DNA of 64,000 bases from Chondrilla cf. caribensis (taxonomy: Eukaryota > Porifera > Demospongiae > Chondrillida > Chondrillidae): NCBI GenBank assembly GCA_964020155.1, contig OZ026549.1, positions 3,520,133 to 3,584,132 of the forward strand, read 5' to 3'. How positions within the stretch are numbered: the first letter of the stretch is position 1; each line of letters begins with the position of its first letter. Under the pieces are notes generated by a model, which saw only the letters and a program-made list of their open reading frames with translations, made no database searches and was not told the origin of the DNA. The position numbers and the translations under genes were made by a program. Shown here one piece after another: positions 28,327 to 40,741 of the stretch.

Positions 28327-28381
28327 TGCGCATGCGCCCAAAAATCGGTTCTGAACGCCCGTACACGTCAAAATGGCGGAT
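28327..28381. promoter_or_regulatory. NRF1-type palindrome and YY1-like motif at the TFIIIA 5' end
   Basis: TGCGCATGCGC at 28327-28337 is a perfect NRF1 consensus palindrome. AAAATGGCGGAT near 28369-28380 resembles a YY1 site. Both are typical of TATA-less housekeeping promoters close to the transcription start. The ATG inside the YY1-like motif opens only a five-codon frame, and the ATG inside the NRF1 palindrome is probably upstream of the mRNA, which favours the start at 28467 for TFIIIA. Confidence 0.55.
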
Positions 28382-28466
28382 AGATTCTGATCGAATTCAC
28401 AACCGTCGATTGACACCAGGATCAGAGTTGCCCGTGCTTATCGCTACTGACTTAGATACATGTGTC

Positions 28467-31400
28467 ATGGAAAAGTACGTGTGTCTTTTTTCTGGCTGTG
28501 CAAAGAGCTTCAGGAAAAGGTGGCGCTTAGAAGAGCATATTTGTTCTACTCATACGGGAGAGGTATGCTAATCTCATTCACAATCTTCCTTACTCTTAAT
28601 CCTTCTGTGTAAGAGTGTGTAGTGGTATACAACAGAGCACACTTCAACCCTAATTCTTCTTACATAGTCTTATACTACAGATACTACGTATCTACTTGTA
28701 TTATTTATTCATAGATTATTTTGGAAGTAAATGTCATTATTTGTGTGATGCTAATGGTAATATGTATGTACGTATTTGTGTTTGTGCATTTTCAGAGAAA
28801 GCACAAATGTATGGAACCGAATTGCACTAAGTCTTACTTCAGAGCTGGGCACCTCAAAAGACACATTAAAATGTGCCATACCTTGGACAGACCATTTGTG
28901 TAAGAAATCTTAACTGTTCTTAACATTTGATGTTTCTGGCTCATTGTTATTATTACTTGTTTGTGGTCATGGTGCAAGACTTCATTCCCATGTATTGAAA
29001 TAGTAAAACTAGTAAAAAATATTTGTGATACTCGGAATTAAGGTGATATACCATATTGTCTCTCAAAAATTGACATTCTACATTTCAGAATTTCATTACG
29101 TTTTATTCATACAATTCTATTCTAATCTCAACAAACTACCTACGTACCAATCAAAATTTTACCATGTTATTCTAATTTCCATCTGGTATAGGACATGATC
29201 TAATTATTCATCATCAGAACAAACATATTTATGTTTACAAGGCACCTTAACTACATGTTTCTATTTGTTTCAAAGATATAGCCTTCAACTGTCATGCTAG
29301 CCTCAAATTTGGACTGCCTCTGATTTCAAGTACTCCCGAACAAACATTCTGTCCATCTGTAAATATAGCAAATCTAATGCATTTGTTAGTATTTTCTTGA
29401 TGGCATACAAATTCTTCACAATTTCAAGTCTGGCATCCAAGTATCTTTGTAGACATGATAACCCAGTAGTACAGCAGTACTCACCATCTATTCGAAAGCA
29501 GCCATTTGCAGATAGAGTACCATTTCTCTAAAGAATTTAGAGAAATCGTACTCATGAAGATTTAGTGTGAGAGGTCATTTCCAAGGCAGCATACCAGGTT
29601 ATCTCTTGAATAGTAAACCGTATGGCATATGTACTTGATAACTTTGAAGTTGTTGATTTTGATTTTACATTCTTACTTTAGCTCAGTTTTCTTTACTCAT
29701 GATTATGTTGCTCTTTTATTCTGTTTTTATCCATTAATTCACATACATGGCTAACACTCAACAACTGTTGCAGTTTAACACCGATTTTCACATTGGTGAT
29801 TAGTGTTGCCCCTTTTGCCAAGGGAAGTCCCACTTAACAGTTATGTCTTCCCTGTTTCACAGGGCAAATACAGTGTAACATGACAGATAAAAATACGTAG
29901 TAGAACATAATTTTCTTCCTACATATGGTGTTATTGAAATCAAACATACATAAATTACGTAACTCATTGCTAAAATTGATACCGATTAAAATGTGATGTA
30001 ATAGGCCACAACATTTTGTAAAACGATATAATTGCGAGGTTGACTCACAAAGCGACATAATTGCAAATGTGGTGTGCAAAGCCATATCCCTTCCAAATTC
30101 TGTGGAGCACCCTGCCAGATCACCATGTTCGTATGTAATGCTGGATTATGATTGTACATCACTGTTTTATGCTGTAGCATAGCCACTGTAGGCAATAGCA
30201 ACAACACATTCCCTATGTAAAAGAGCCCTTCCGTGTAACAAGGCCTCAATCACACACAACTGAAAGATCACTTATGGAGTAATTGGCTGTATATCACTAG
30301 TAGGGATAACATTATTGTAAAGAAAATACACTGTACCAGTGAATGGATAACCGGACCCTTACAAAAGATTTAGAGAGTACTCTTCTCAACCTTACAGTAT
30401 GTTTTCTTTGGTCAGCCATGTAATGAAGAGATTATATAATCTACAATAGAGAATCCAGTAGTTCCAGAGGTTTTGCTCCAAAGAGGACCCAATTATTACC
30501 ACTTAAAATAGACAAGATACTGCCCTAATTGGGTTCACTGTTGTTCATACCTCAGTACATCACTAATGGCTTGTGCCTTTGAAGTAGGGTAACATTATCA
30601 CAAATCAAGATAAGTGGGAAGTTATGTCAGAAATATTTGTAAGCCTTCATTAGTAATTTCTGTTTGAATGTACGTACATACGTAGTACAGACACAATAGA
30701 AACTACTATCACTGTCATTTGCTGTGGGTGTATCACAATGCTATCGTATTGCTACATCTGGATTGTGATGTGATTTATTTGGGAACATAGCATATACCAG
30801 TACTGTGTCGGTAAATGACATGCAATTTCAATTGCTATTTTCAAACATTGTGTGAATTGCATATGTACATGCCTTCGTATGTATAATCACTAATATCATC
30901 AAGGTACAGTGTACAATAGGAGATTTTAGGTATAATGTGCATGTGTGTTAGGAAAATGGCTACCTACATATAATATTAATAATGGACACTTATTATTTTA
31001 ATAGTAGTTTAAGTACTTTAATTTGAATTTTATAGTTTACCTAGCCTATTTTATTACTTTGTAGGTGTCAATTTGAAGGATGTGGCAAAAGCTTCAGCCT
31101 AGAGTATAATCTGAAGAAACATGAAAAAATTCACAGCAAAAAGCCACATCAAGTACGTATTCTTCTAATTTGGTGTGTATATATGTACAGTGAATTCTCA
31201 GTAATTCAACTGCAGTCCGTTTTCCAACAATATAATGGATTAATGAGTTTGGCCGATTAATTGGATATTCTTTAGATTGGTGCTGAGAAATTGTGGCAGA
31301 TAAAGAGGTGACGGACTGATGAGAATCTACTGTATATTTTATTCTCTGTGTGTTTAAAGTTCATAAGGTACTCACGTATGTAATACGTAAACTGAACATT

Positions 31401-34400
31401 CTTTGCCATTTTTGGACCCATTGATCATCTGTATGTACATGTTTTCAAACTGCATACTGGTGAAGCCATATGTATTGAAGTGTTAATTCTGACAATTGTC
31501 AACATTTTTGGTGTGTTTGAAAGGAGCAACTGCAAATTGGTTTATTAGAGTTATTGAAAGCAACACATTCTGTAAGTCTATGGATTCTTTAGCTCACACA
31601 CATGTCGGTACATGATGACATCATAGCTGAAATTAATGGTGGATCTGCCATTTTACTTATTACGAATGAAATGAATTTGCTAATCAACAAGTTGATTTTA
31701 ATGATAATGCCAATATCGTAACTTCAATCCTGACTTCACAAAGTGCACTTATATAGAACTCTGAATGTCCAAGTATTCCTTTCGTGGACATCAGAGGTTA
31801 ATTCTTGTAAGAATTGCAGGCAGAATCTATTAGTTGATTTCACACGAATCAACATACGTGCATACATAGTATTGAATCATGCAACACATTGTGCCAAGGT
31901 AATTGAAGAAAGCCTGTACTACTACCATTAGCCAGCCCACATACTTCTTCCTCAAGCGTACATACGCACATACTTCCGTACTTGATGCGCATCGTATTGA
32001 GATTATTACAAGAACTACCATACATACATACATACATGTATGTGTGCATGTAACACAATGGTCACTATTTATTAGTAACAAGTTGAAAAGTAACATTTAT
32101 AGTTTGGTGACATTGTGTTCCACATCCCCTGTAAGTATTTTATGGTAGCCAGGGACTCCCCATTCCTCTCACCACAACAGGCTTTTGCTTGCCTACCAAT
32201 CCAAGTTATCTGTATAGCCGATAAAGAATGATGTTATTGTGGTCAAGTGGTATTCAATGTCTGAATCTTATGTCATTGATCATATCTGTGATGGGCTTGC
32301 ACAGGCTTCATGAACATAATGTAATTGCTACTTTTATTCCATCACTGTTAGTCTACTGTATATGTCACTAATGTGTACATACTATATATTTGTAGTTTGC
32401 ATACCAATTTTTTCAAACTTTGTATCTCATTTTCCTCATAATGTTATTATACATACATTGAGCAATATTGAAACTGAAGCCACTTGACCATACAAGTACT
32501 GTACATATCCATTCTTGCATTAGGGCATAATTGTGTCTAGGTATAATATATATTACAATATCCTTTAGATGTACTGTGCATATTTGTATTATATACTCTG
32601 TGTATGTATGTACTGTATATTCTAAACTAAAAAGTGGCCTTGTAGTATAAGAATCATCACATTTTGTACTTTGTGAGACAAGTGTATGATCAGAATATGT
32701 ACGTAGATACATAATTCTATATTGACTAGATTGTCCCTTACTTATTCATTTGGAAATTGATTTTGTGTTGAAATGTCATTATCTAATATTGTGCGGACAT
32801 GTACATGAAATAAAAATTTGCTATTTATTAATTGCGTCTGCATTATTTCTTTAGTGTGATTTCAGTGAATGTAATGCATCATTCAGAAAACATTCACAAC
32901 TATCCGACCATAAGAAGACTCACACAAATGGATTGTTTCTGTAAGTTACACACGTATTTTGGCGCATTCACTATAGAGTTCCTTTCTTTAGTGTTGTATC
33001 TAATTATTGATAAACTGTGTCATTTTGTAGTGTATGAGGTATCATTATAGAGTGTTGCAAAATGACAGCACTGTACGGCACATACCATACATTTCTCTGT
33101 CGTGAAACCTTACCAATGTCAGTGGTTCAAATCTCCAAAGTATCTAGAAGTTTCTTCCAGCGGTTTCTATAAACAGAAAGGTTGTTAGCTACTTCAGAAA
33201 GCTTCTTCAAAGTACTTAACTGACAAGAGATCCAAATGTTCTCTTTGTCAGCAGATATACATACTTACGTACATAACTACAGGAAAATTGAGTGTATTTG
33301 TAGCATTGATTTTGTCCAGATAGAATGCCATTTTATACTGTCCAGAGCCTTTATCACTTTCCATTTTAACTGCTACAAATGTTGCACTTTCTGATTATCC
33401 TCTATTTTACAAGTGCCTTGTAGAAAGCTTCCATGCCATTCATTGATGGATGTCTTTACATGTGACATGGGAAAAGGTGTAAAAAGATACAAATAAATTT
33501 TACAGATTGATAAAGGATGTTGGGATAGTCCCCACGAAACATAAAGGTACAAAATGCATTCATAGGAACAATCTACGTAAATAGACAGACAGTTGAATTG
33601 GACAGACCATCAGCAGCAAGAATGACATATGTAATATACACTTTAACCTATTTGATGCTTTTGATGTCGGGAGTGATATATTCCAGTGGTCTGTGCATTC
33701 TGACCATCCTCACCTTGTTCCTTAATGTTTTTTAAGTCATCACTGCATCAATCTCTTTTCATTTTTAACCTAATATGTACCAGTCGAGGCATGTCCTGAC
33801 AAGAATATACAGGTTTCCATTGTTCTTGGGGAAAGTACGTATTTGTAATGGTGAAAGCAAATGTATTTGGTTCCCAAGAGGGAGTGTAGCTATGTATTTA
33901 CCACCTTGCTTGCTACACATCTCAGCATGCATATACTTGTAGTGAGTTTTTGACCAGCTAAAGGGTTGATTAACAACCAATCCTTATGAATATTTCATGT
34001 CCTACGGACAGCACCTGTATCTTACGTATGTGAATGCATGGTTGACTTTTGTTATCCACGTCCATTGTGACTTGTATCAATCTATCTGAAAATCATTGAG
34101 TATTATGTGTACACATTATGTTGCATTTGAAATTCTTTCATCTTTTTTCTTTGACATTTTCTACTTTGTAGGTGCTCACACCCTGGATGTAAATCTTCAT
34201 TTTCTACACAGCAACATCTAAAAAGACATATGAAAAGGCATGAAATTGGTATGACTTGTACTTTTACGTATTTGAACAATATGATTCATGTCACTGTGTT
34301 ATTGTTTTTGTATATGCCTATGTGTGTTGTACGTAGTAAATGGTGGAAGAGGAGTACATGACTTTTGTTGTGGTTTCCATCTTTGTGTGCTGCGCCTCTT

Positions 34401-37400
34401 TGTTGTGACTATAGTTTATCTTCTTGCTGAAAAGACATTTGTTACTAATGTGCTTTATTAGATAAGTTACAGTTGAAGTTTCACTTACAGTGATAACAAG
34501 TTAAGTCAGACTTTTGGTCATTGTATTTCCGTATTTTGAGATACAGTAAAGAAATCCAATATCCATTGTTGATGTTATCACCTTAGTCACCAAATTATTC
34601 TCAATTATCATTCATTAAGTTTTCCATCTGGCTGACTACCCATGATGTGGTGTAATTGTAACACCTGTTCACTCACAATGTTCAAAGTGTGTATTACCTG
34701 TGTGGTTGGTACTGTACCAGATATTTCATGTGTCAGGTTCATTGTTATCCTTGCAAACTTCCACTGATGTTGCTATGATAGCACGGGAATCTTCATTCAT
34801 ACTGGCTCAATTGCATGATGTTTGACATTTTGCTCTCTTGATGTGCAAAGTCAATCACGTGCATGGTGGATAATGGAATTGTGTCCCATTGACAAATTGG
34901 AGCAATTTTCATGTAATTGCACATTCTTCTCTGCAGTCTATGATGCAGTAAAAATGAGTATAAGCAGAATGTGTACAGTTTCAATGGTATCGTGTATTTT
35001 GCCTATTTGTTCTAGTTTTTGTCACTTATATTGTTATTGTACTGTTTGTATTCAACTTTTGTTTCCTACTATTCTTTATTGTTGATCTATAGTAATTTGT
35101 TCATGCAGTGTTGCTTACATATGTGTGTACTTACGTACTAATCAGTACTGTAGAAAAGTCACTATGTACATATCCAGATTCAACCTTGTATGAAGTGTAT
35201 TCTGTCAATTTCTGTAGGCCTATGTCAGTGGCTGTACCATACTCCCCACAGTATGTTGCAGGACACCTATAATATGTTACATGTTGCAGGACACCTATAA
35301 TATGTTATGTGCTGTACATTTGGAGAGTTGTAGCCTGTGATACTCCTCAGCAATCATTAATGTTCTTCGCCTTCTTTATATGGCTTCTTGAGGTTAATAT
35401 AATAAATCTTTGAAGCTGGAGGTATATCTGCCTGGTTAGTGAGGTTAATTAGCTCACTATGGCCTGGCTGGTTTGACATGTGTTTGTGTTCCATGCATGC
35501 ACTCATACAGGGTATGTATTGTGCTGCAATGTACACCTGTGAATGTACGTACGTACATGACACAAAAATCTGTATACTTACATGTCACAATGAATGCATG
35601 TTTCTATATACTACAGGTTACCCCTGTACGTATGCAGATTGTGCCGAAGTTTTTCATTCATGGTCAAATCTTCAAAAACATCTCAAGACACATCCCAAAG
35701 GTACTTTTAGCCTCACTTGTATCTGATGTTTCCTTGCCTACCCATATGTTGTCCTGTGCATTTCTCTATCAATTTTTCTCTGATGTAGAATACAAATGCA
35801 AAGAATGTAGTGAAGAATTTACCTCCAGTTCTGATGTCAGTGAATTTAGGTGTCATACCCATCTTACAGTTTGTGCTACAAGTAGCAAAGTCGTACACAG
35901 TCTGTAGTTTTTGTAGTGATGTGATTTATTGGTCTGAACAGTGGCTTATTAGTGTTCTGTCTTGTCTGTCACGTGATACAATAATGAAACTGTTGTTTGA
36001 ATTGCAATAATTCCCACTGCCCCCTTCAGTTGAAGAGACACACCTCATCCACCCACACAGTATCCAAGAAAGTGTTTGTTTGTCCAAAAGCTGGTTGCAC
36101 TCGAGTATACACACGGGTAAGCTTAATCCATTTATCACCTTCCCACTTGTATGGTCACCTCTAGTTTACTGGAGTTCATTGGAGAGTTGTGATTGTGTAG
36201 GTGTGCGAGTAATAACATTAGTTGTTGAGTTCCAGTAATCAGTATGCTTTATCTATTGTAGTCATACTTATCGCCTGTCAATATGATTCCTTATTTGTTT
36301 GTACGTGAAGTTAGGTTGTTTCTTGTATTGTTGCTCTTTTGTAAACCGGGGGGTGGTGCAGTAAGTGTGTGTTCATGATTACACTTCAGAAGAAGCCTTT
36401 CCATTCCGATCTCCTTTCTGTTCATATGGGTTGAATTAGGAAGCATCACATGTTCAATTGGTGCAAGATTCATCACTCCGTTGTGTATGATTACTCTGAA
36501 CTTAACATCTAAATGGCATGTTCTCATTGATTGGTAATTTATGCGTATTCTACTACTAAACTGATAATGTTACATGGATTCAATGACTTAGCATTGTTTC
36601 ATTATCTCCGTATCTTACGTATGTTTATAGATGGCAAACTTGAACCAGCATTTAAGGGCATTTCATGAGCATTGCAAATCTTTTGTTTGTCCACATTCAT
36701 CTTGTGGCAAAGCTTTCCCATATAAGGTATGTGTGTACGTACGTATGTATACACAGCCATGTTACTGGTAGATTGCTCGATCCACTTCTTGTACATCTCA
36801 TGTCTGCATTGTAATATTTCTTAGTGGGTACATACATCACCCATTTGTACCTCGTAGTGAACTATACATTATGTACGTATGCTGTGTGGTGCCTTCAATC
36901 CTTGTAGAGCATGGTTGTTATCGAACTGTGAGTCATGTGCATCACCCCGACCACTTCTATAGAGCCTGTACATTCTATGTAGGTTGTTTTACACCCTAAT
37001 CTCCCAGGTGGTTTATTACCAGCCAGTGTTATACCATACCAAGCAATGGCTGTCCATGAATATCATTAAATATGTGATGGTATTAGAGATTAGGTAAGCA
37101 TGAATTTCCTTTGACTTCTGTGGCAGTCGATCGCTATGTACAAAAAAATGAAACTGATATATATTCTTATGTACATATATCAACTGTACTAGAATTGTCT
37201 TTAGATCACCTTGAATCATTCTGCAGTGATGTGATTGTACATGCTGGTGAAATCAATGACAGCATTATCACTTATAATGTTGTGTGTAAGGTATTAACCA
37301 TCTATGTACCTACATATATAAACTCTACTTGTATTTCCCTTATGTTGTTACAGAGATTAGCTGTAGCTCAGCATAATACATTCATGTTCTTGTCATATGG

Positions 37401-39469
37401 GAGACTGAAGGATGCTTGCTTTATCCATGTAGCCAAGTATATGTAAATTGTTTACCAATGAAAACTCAACTAATTGCAGTAGTTGTTTTTCCTGGTTGTA
37501 TTTTGATGTAGTTTTATCTTAATTTAATTCTCATAGTATTACAATGTCTGCCATGCAATTTACCTACAGTCCGTGTGTGTACATACATGCATACGTGCAT
37601 GTACAGTACATCCGTTGACACAAACCTACTTGTATCCCAACTCTGATGTCATACAGGCACTTTATGTTTGTTTATGATGTACTATACTCACACATGCTTG
37701 TATGTGTGAGTATCTATCTAAATTTCTGTGAGTACATTTTGTATATAACATTATTATCAATAAATATATTTTTCCCTTCCTTCAGCATACTCTGAATCGA
37801 CACATTAAAACTCATGCAAATCTGCCAGTGAACACCTCAATCAGAACAGTAAGTGTGTAAAGTGGTTTAGTCCTGTTCCGTGGTCTGATAAATGGGTGTG
37901 TATGTATCTGTGTGTACATGAAGGGTAGCTCAGGAACAGTTATGGGTTTCCAAGGAAACTTATTGATTTTCACTTCGGTGATAATTGGCTTTAATTATAC
38001 TTCAAAGACTTGTGGGCTGTTATAATTAATGACTAACGAAATTGTGAAGTATCTCCTAAGTGTGATGTTTATTTGTTTGCATACTGTGGTGCTTCAAGAA
38101 ATCTCTATCTCATGTTATCTCTTGCTTCCTTTCCAATTTCATTTGCTGAACTTGACCAAGTTGATTGTATTATGATGTACTTTGATATTACTGGCTTCTG
38201 ATTGGTAAACTTTGGTCCGATACATGTGTCCTGGTACATTTTGATGCAACTTGTATATTTCATGTTTGTTGTGTGTTGAGTATGTGTGTTCTGCACTGTA
38301 TCGGGGTCTTCTAGTACGTATGTCATTGAATTGCTTCCATCCTACTATGAAGTGGTGTGGTGTAATGTAGTGTATTGTACATGATTTGCTAATGGCAGGA
38401 CACTTCCTGTATTTTTAAAGGATACTTTTTAGGGAATAAACAAAAGTGTTTACTATGTTAGTACACCATAGAATAGCTTGTAGTGAGCTTTATAGAAAAT
38501 GGAGAATACTGTGGGGTGATGTGCAAATGCACATACAGTACATTCAAATCTACTGTGCTGTCCACTTTACAATTACTATTTCTGCAACAATGGCCATAAT
38601 GAATAGATGCTTGCTACGTAACACACGTATGTCATATGAGGTGGTACCTTTGCTGTTATGTAGCTTTATGATTGCTATAGCTGAAAGTAAGTCTATGTCT
38701 TTTGTCACATTATTCATCATATGTGTACTATTGGGGTCATGAATCAGTGGCTATTCTGGAATAATATTCCAACTGCAACCCGTACATATGTATGTACTTC
38801 TGGCATGTACATAATACTTGCACTCTACCTGTACTTTTTGTTATTTGTGTTTGGTTCTTTCTATAGTTCACCAATATAAATTCACTTTATTAATATTAAT
38901 CAGTCTTCAATATTGTACGTTTGATTGTTAAATTGGTTTAGGATACCAATTTTCATGTATCATCTTATATGATGTTATTATGGATCCATTGCCCAAAACT
39001 AATGGCCTAACAACATAAGTACATTAACTTGAGGACTAAAACAGCCTACGCATTCGGGTGTACATAGGCCACCATGAAATGGATATGTAAACATATTGAT
39101 TTGCAGTTTCTGTGCTTGTTTTATTGGTGATTAACACACATAAATGTGGGCAGTATAACATGTGAAATGCTGAATAATTCCCTCAAGGGCGAGTAGATTT
39201 TATGTGTCATACTCCCTATGTGTCCTTGTCTTAAGCAATATGCCATGATGGGATCGATTGATATAATAATAAAGTAAGCACCTGAAAACAAGGGCTTTCT
39301 ATGTTATAAAATTTGTTGTATATTGGTATTGTTCCTGGGGCAATGAACATCATTCTTTCTTATGAAGTTGTCTTCCTGTCCTTGTTAGACTACACCACGA
39401 GTGTCCTTGGCAAGTGCTTTATCTGGCTACAACAGAAGGAGTGCTCCAGACAGTCTAGCAGATGTGTAA
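28467..39469 (+). CDS. GTF3A: Transcription factor IIIA, nine C2H2 zinc fingers
   Basis: 5S rRNA gene-specific RNA polymerase III factor that binds the internal control region and also 5S RNA itself. Eleven exons fit splice sites and phase: 28467-28562, 28796-28899, 31065-31152, 32855-32940, 34172-34248, 35617-35700, 35789-35835, 36030-36116, 36631-36726, 37786-37848, 39389-39469. They encode 302 residues. Nine C2H2 fingers run from residue 5 (CLFSGC...HICSTH) to CPHSSCGKAF...HIKTH. Finger 7 (CKECSEEF, with HTSSTH in the next exon) is completed only when exons 7 and 8 are joined. The last exon contains LASALSGY, matching the LASRLSGY signature after the fingers in animal TFIIIA. An in-frame ATG at 28332 would add 45 residues, but it sits in an NRF1 palindrome. 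Human GTF3A starts at a non-AUG codon, so the true N-terminus needs RNA data. Confidence 0.9.
29515..29553. repeat. 18-bp stem hairpin in TFIIIA intron 2
   Basis: GAGTACCATTTCTCTAAA pairs with 29536-29553 with one mismatch and a three-base GAA loop. The rest of this 2.2-kb intron (28900-31064) holds nothing I recognise. Confidence 0.6.
33655..33720 (+). repeat. Dispersed repeat, copy A (TFIIIA intron 4)
   Basis: The phrase GATGTCGGGAGTGATATATT followed by CCAGTGGTCTGTGCATTC is about 80-85% identical to 42645-42695 in the homeobox/TXNDC15 gap. Its ends are not defined. It may belong to an unrecognised interspersed repeat family. Confidence 0.55.
35253..35306 (+). repeat. Two-unit tandem duplication
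   Basis: A 27-bp unit (ATGTTGCAGGACACCTATAA and onward) occurs twice head to tail in TFIIIA intron 5. It is a recent local duplication with almost no divergence. Confidence 0.8.
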
Positions 39470-39513
39470 AGCTTATAATTGATTATTGTATTCAGTGTTT
39501 TTGAATCATTCAA

Positions 39514-39519
39514 AATAAA
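39514..39519 (+). terminator. Polyadenylation signal for TFIIIA
   Basis: AATAAA occurs 44 bp after the TFIIIA stop codon and is the only canonical signal in the short gap before the homeobox promoter. Confidence 0.6.
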
Positions 39520-39705
39520 TTGAGTCTACTGTCAGGCATTTATGATTTTAATATCAGAAACAGTTTTTCTTGGTCATGTCACTTCATGTAACTGTATTCA
39601 GTGTTTAATCTGTGGTCAACAATCTGACGAAATTCATAGTTGTCAGGTGACCTTGAAGCCCTGATAAGTGCCTCACTGGTCTGAATATGTATGACTTCGC
39701 TCCGC

Positions 39706-39713
39706 TATATAAA
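39706..39713 (+). promoter_or_regulatory. TATA box of the homeobox gene
   Basis: TATATAAA lies 97 bp upstream of the homeobox start codon, which places transcription initiation near 39735-39745 and leaves a 5' UTR of about 65-75 bases. A TATA promoter fits a developmentally regulated gene, in contrast to the TATA-less housekeeping starts nearby. Confidence 0.6.
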
Positions 39714-39809
39714 CAACCCTTATGAAAAGCTCTATCAGCAGAACTGTTCAGTTATAAGCGGGGTGGAATAGAACCACTCTTAGGGAGGTAAAATTGACAT
39801 TTAGTTTCA

Positions 39810-40741
39810 ATGATGCCAGAAGCTGTAACCCCTTCCTGTGCCTCCAGTCCACCTGGTGCTCAACAAGAGAAAACAGAGGAGAAGCACAGTACAGGTAGTA
39901 GTGGTAATGGTTCTCCTGAACCAACAAGTGATGGGGAGAGTAAGAGTCCAACTCTCAGTTCAAGGCCTATAAGACGACACCAACGGCGGTTTAGGACAAC
40001 ATTCTCGAGCTATCAACTACAAGAGCTAGAAGCTGCTTTTGCTAAGACTCATTACCCTGATGTTTTCATGAGAGAGGACTTGGCAATGAGAATCAACTTA
40101 ACAGAAGCTAGGGTTCAGGTTAGCTTTAACCATTCAAAACTTTCTGTTTCTGTATTGTAGTGACAAAATTATTATTGTATATTCAGGTTTGGTTTCAAAA
40201 CAGACGGGCTAAGTGGAGGAGAGCCCAAAAGGCTAACCAACAGGCAGCTGCTGCAGCTGCTGGCATGATAAGTGGTCAAAATGGGCTCCCACCATCAGGA
40301 CTACCACTGCCACCATCTCTTCCACACTTGGACTTACACCCTCACGCTATGCTTCCTGGGTTACCTCCTAATAGCAGCTCCTTACTAATGGCCCCTAAAT
40401 CAGGCACTACACCTCCTGTTAGTATTCCCTTTTTCTCAAGTATTCCTCCAAACCCTGAGTGTTCGCATCTCCCCAATCTGCCGCCACCCTACAGTTCTTC
40501 TGTTCCTCAATGGCCATCACAACAAAATCACTTCATGTTCCCGACACATCTCCCTGTTAACAATGGATATAACCCATCAACCAATCTACCATTGGGCAGT
40601 CCCATACATAGTGGTTTTTCGAGCCCACCATCTGTACCTCAGCCTCCACAGTTAACCGTTGACTCAAGTGCCTCACCATTGAACACACCAAGCGATCCAA
40701 TCTGCAGCGCAAGTATACCTATGACAACAGCCAGATGGTAG
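39810..40741 (+). CDS. Paired-like (PRD class) homeobox transcription factor
   Basis: Nuclear DNA-binding regulator. Two exons (39810-40118 and 40187-40741, 68-bp intron) encode 287 residues. The homeodomain spans residues 58-117 ([50 protein letters not shown]), with Gln at homeodomain position 50 (residue 107). The intron falls exactly between homeodomain positions 46 and 47, as in most PRD-class genes. The N-terminus is Ser/Pro/Glu-rich and the C-terminus is Pro/Ser-rich with a short alanine run after the homeodomain. No paired domain, no octapeptide and no C-terminal OAR motif is visible. It is closest by eye to the Arx, Alx, Prrx and Drgx group, but the orthology is not decidable here, so no symbol is given. 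Two adjacent Met codons start the frame. Confidence 0.92.

Noticed and set aside
37684..37711. Hairpin ACTCACACAT...ATGTGTGAGT
   Set aside because: Ten-base stems within CA/TG-rich DNA are expected by chance in this sequence.
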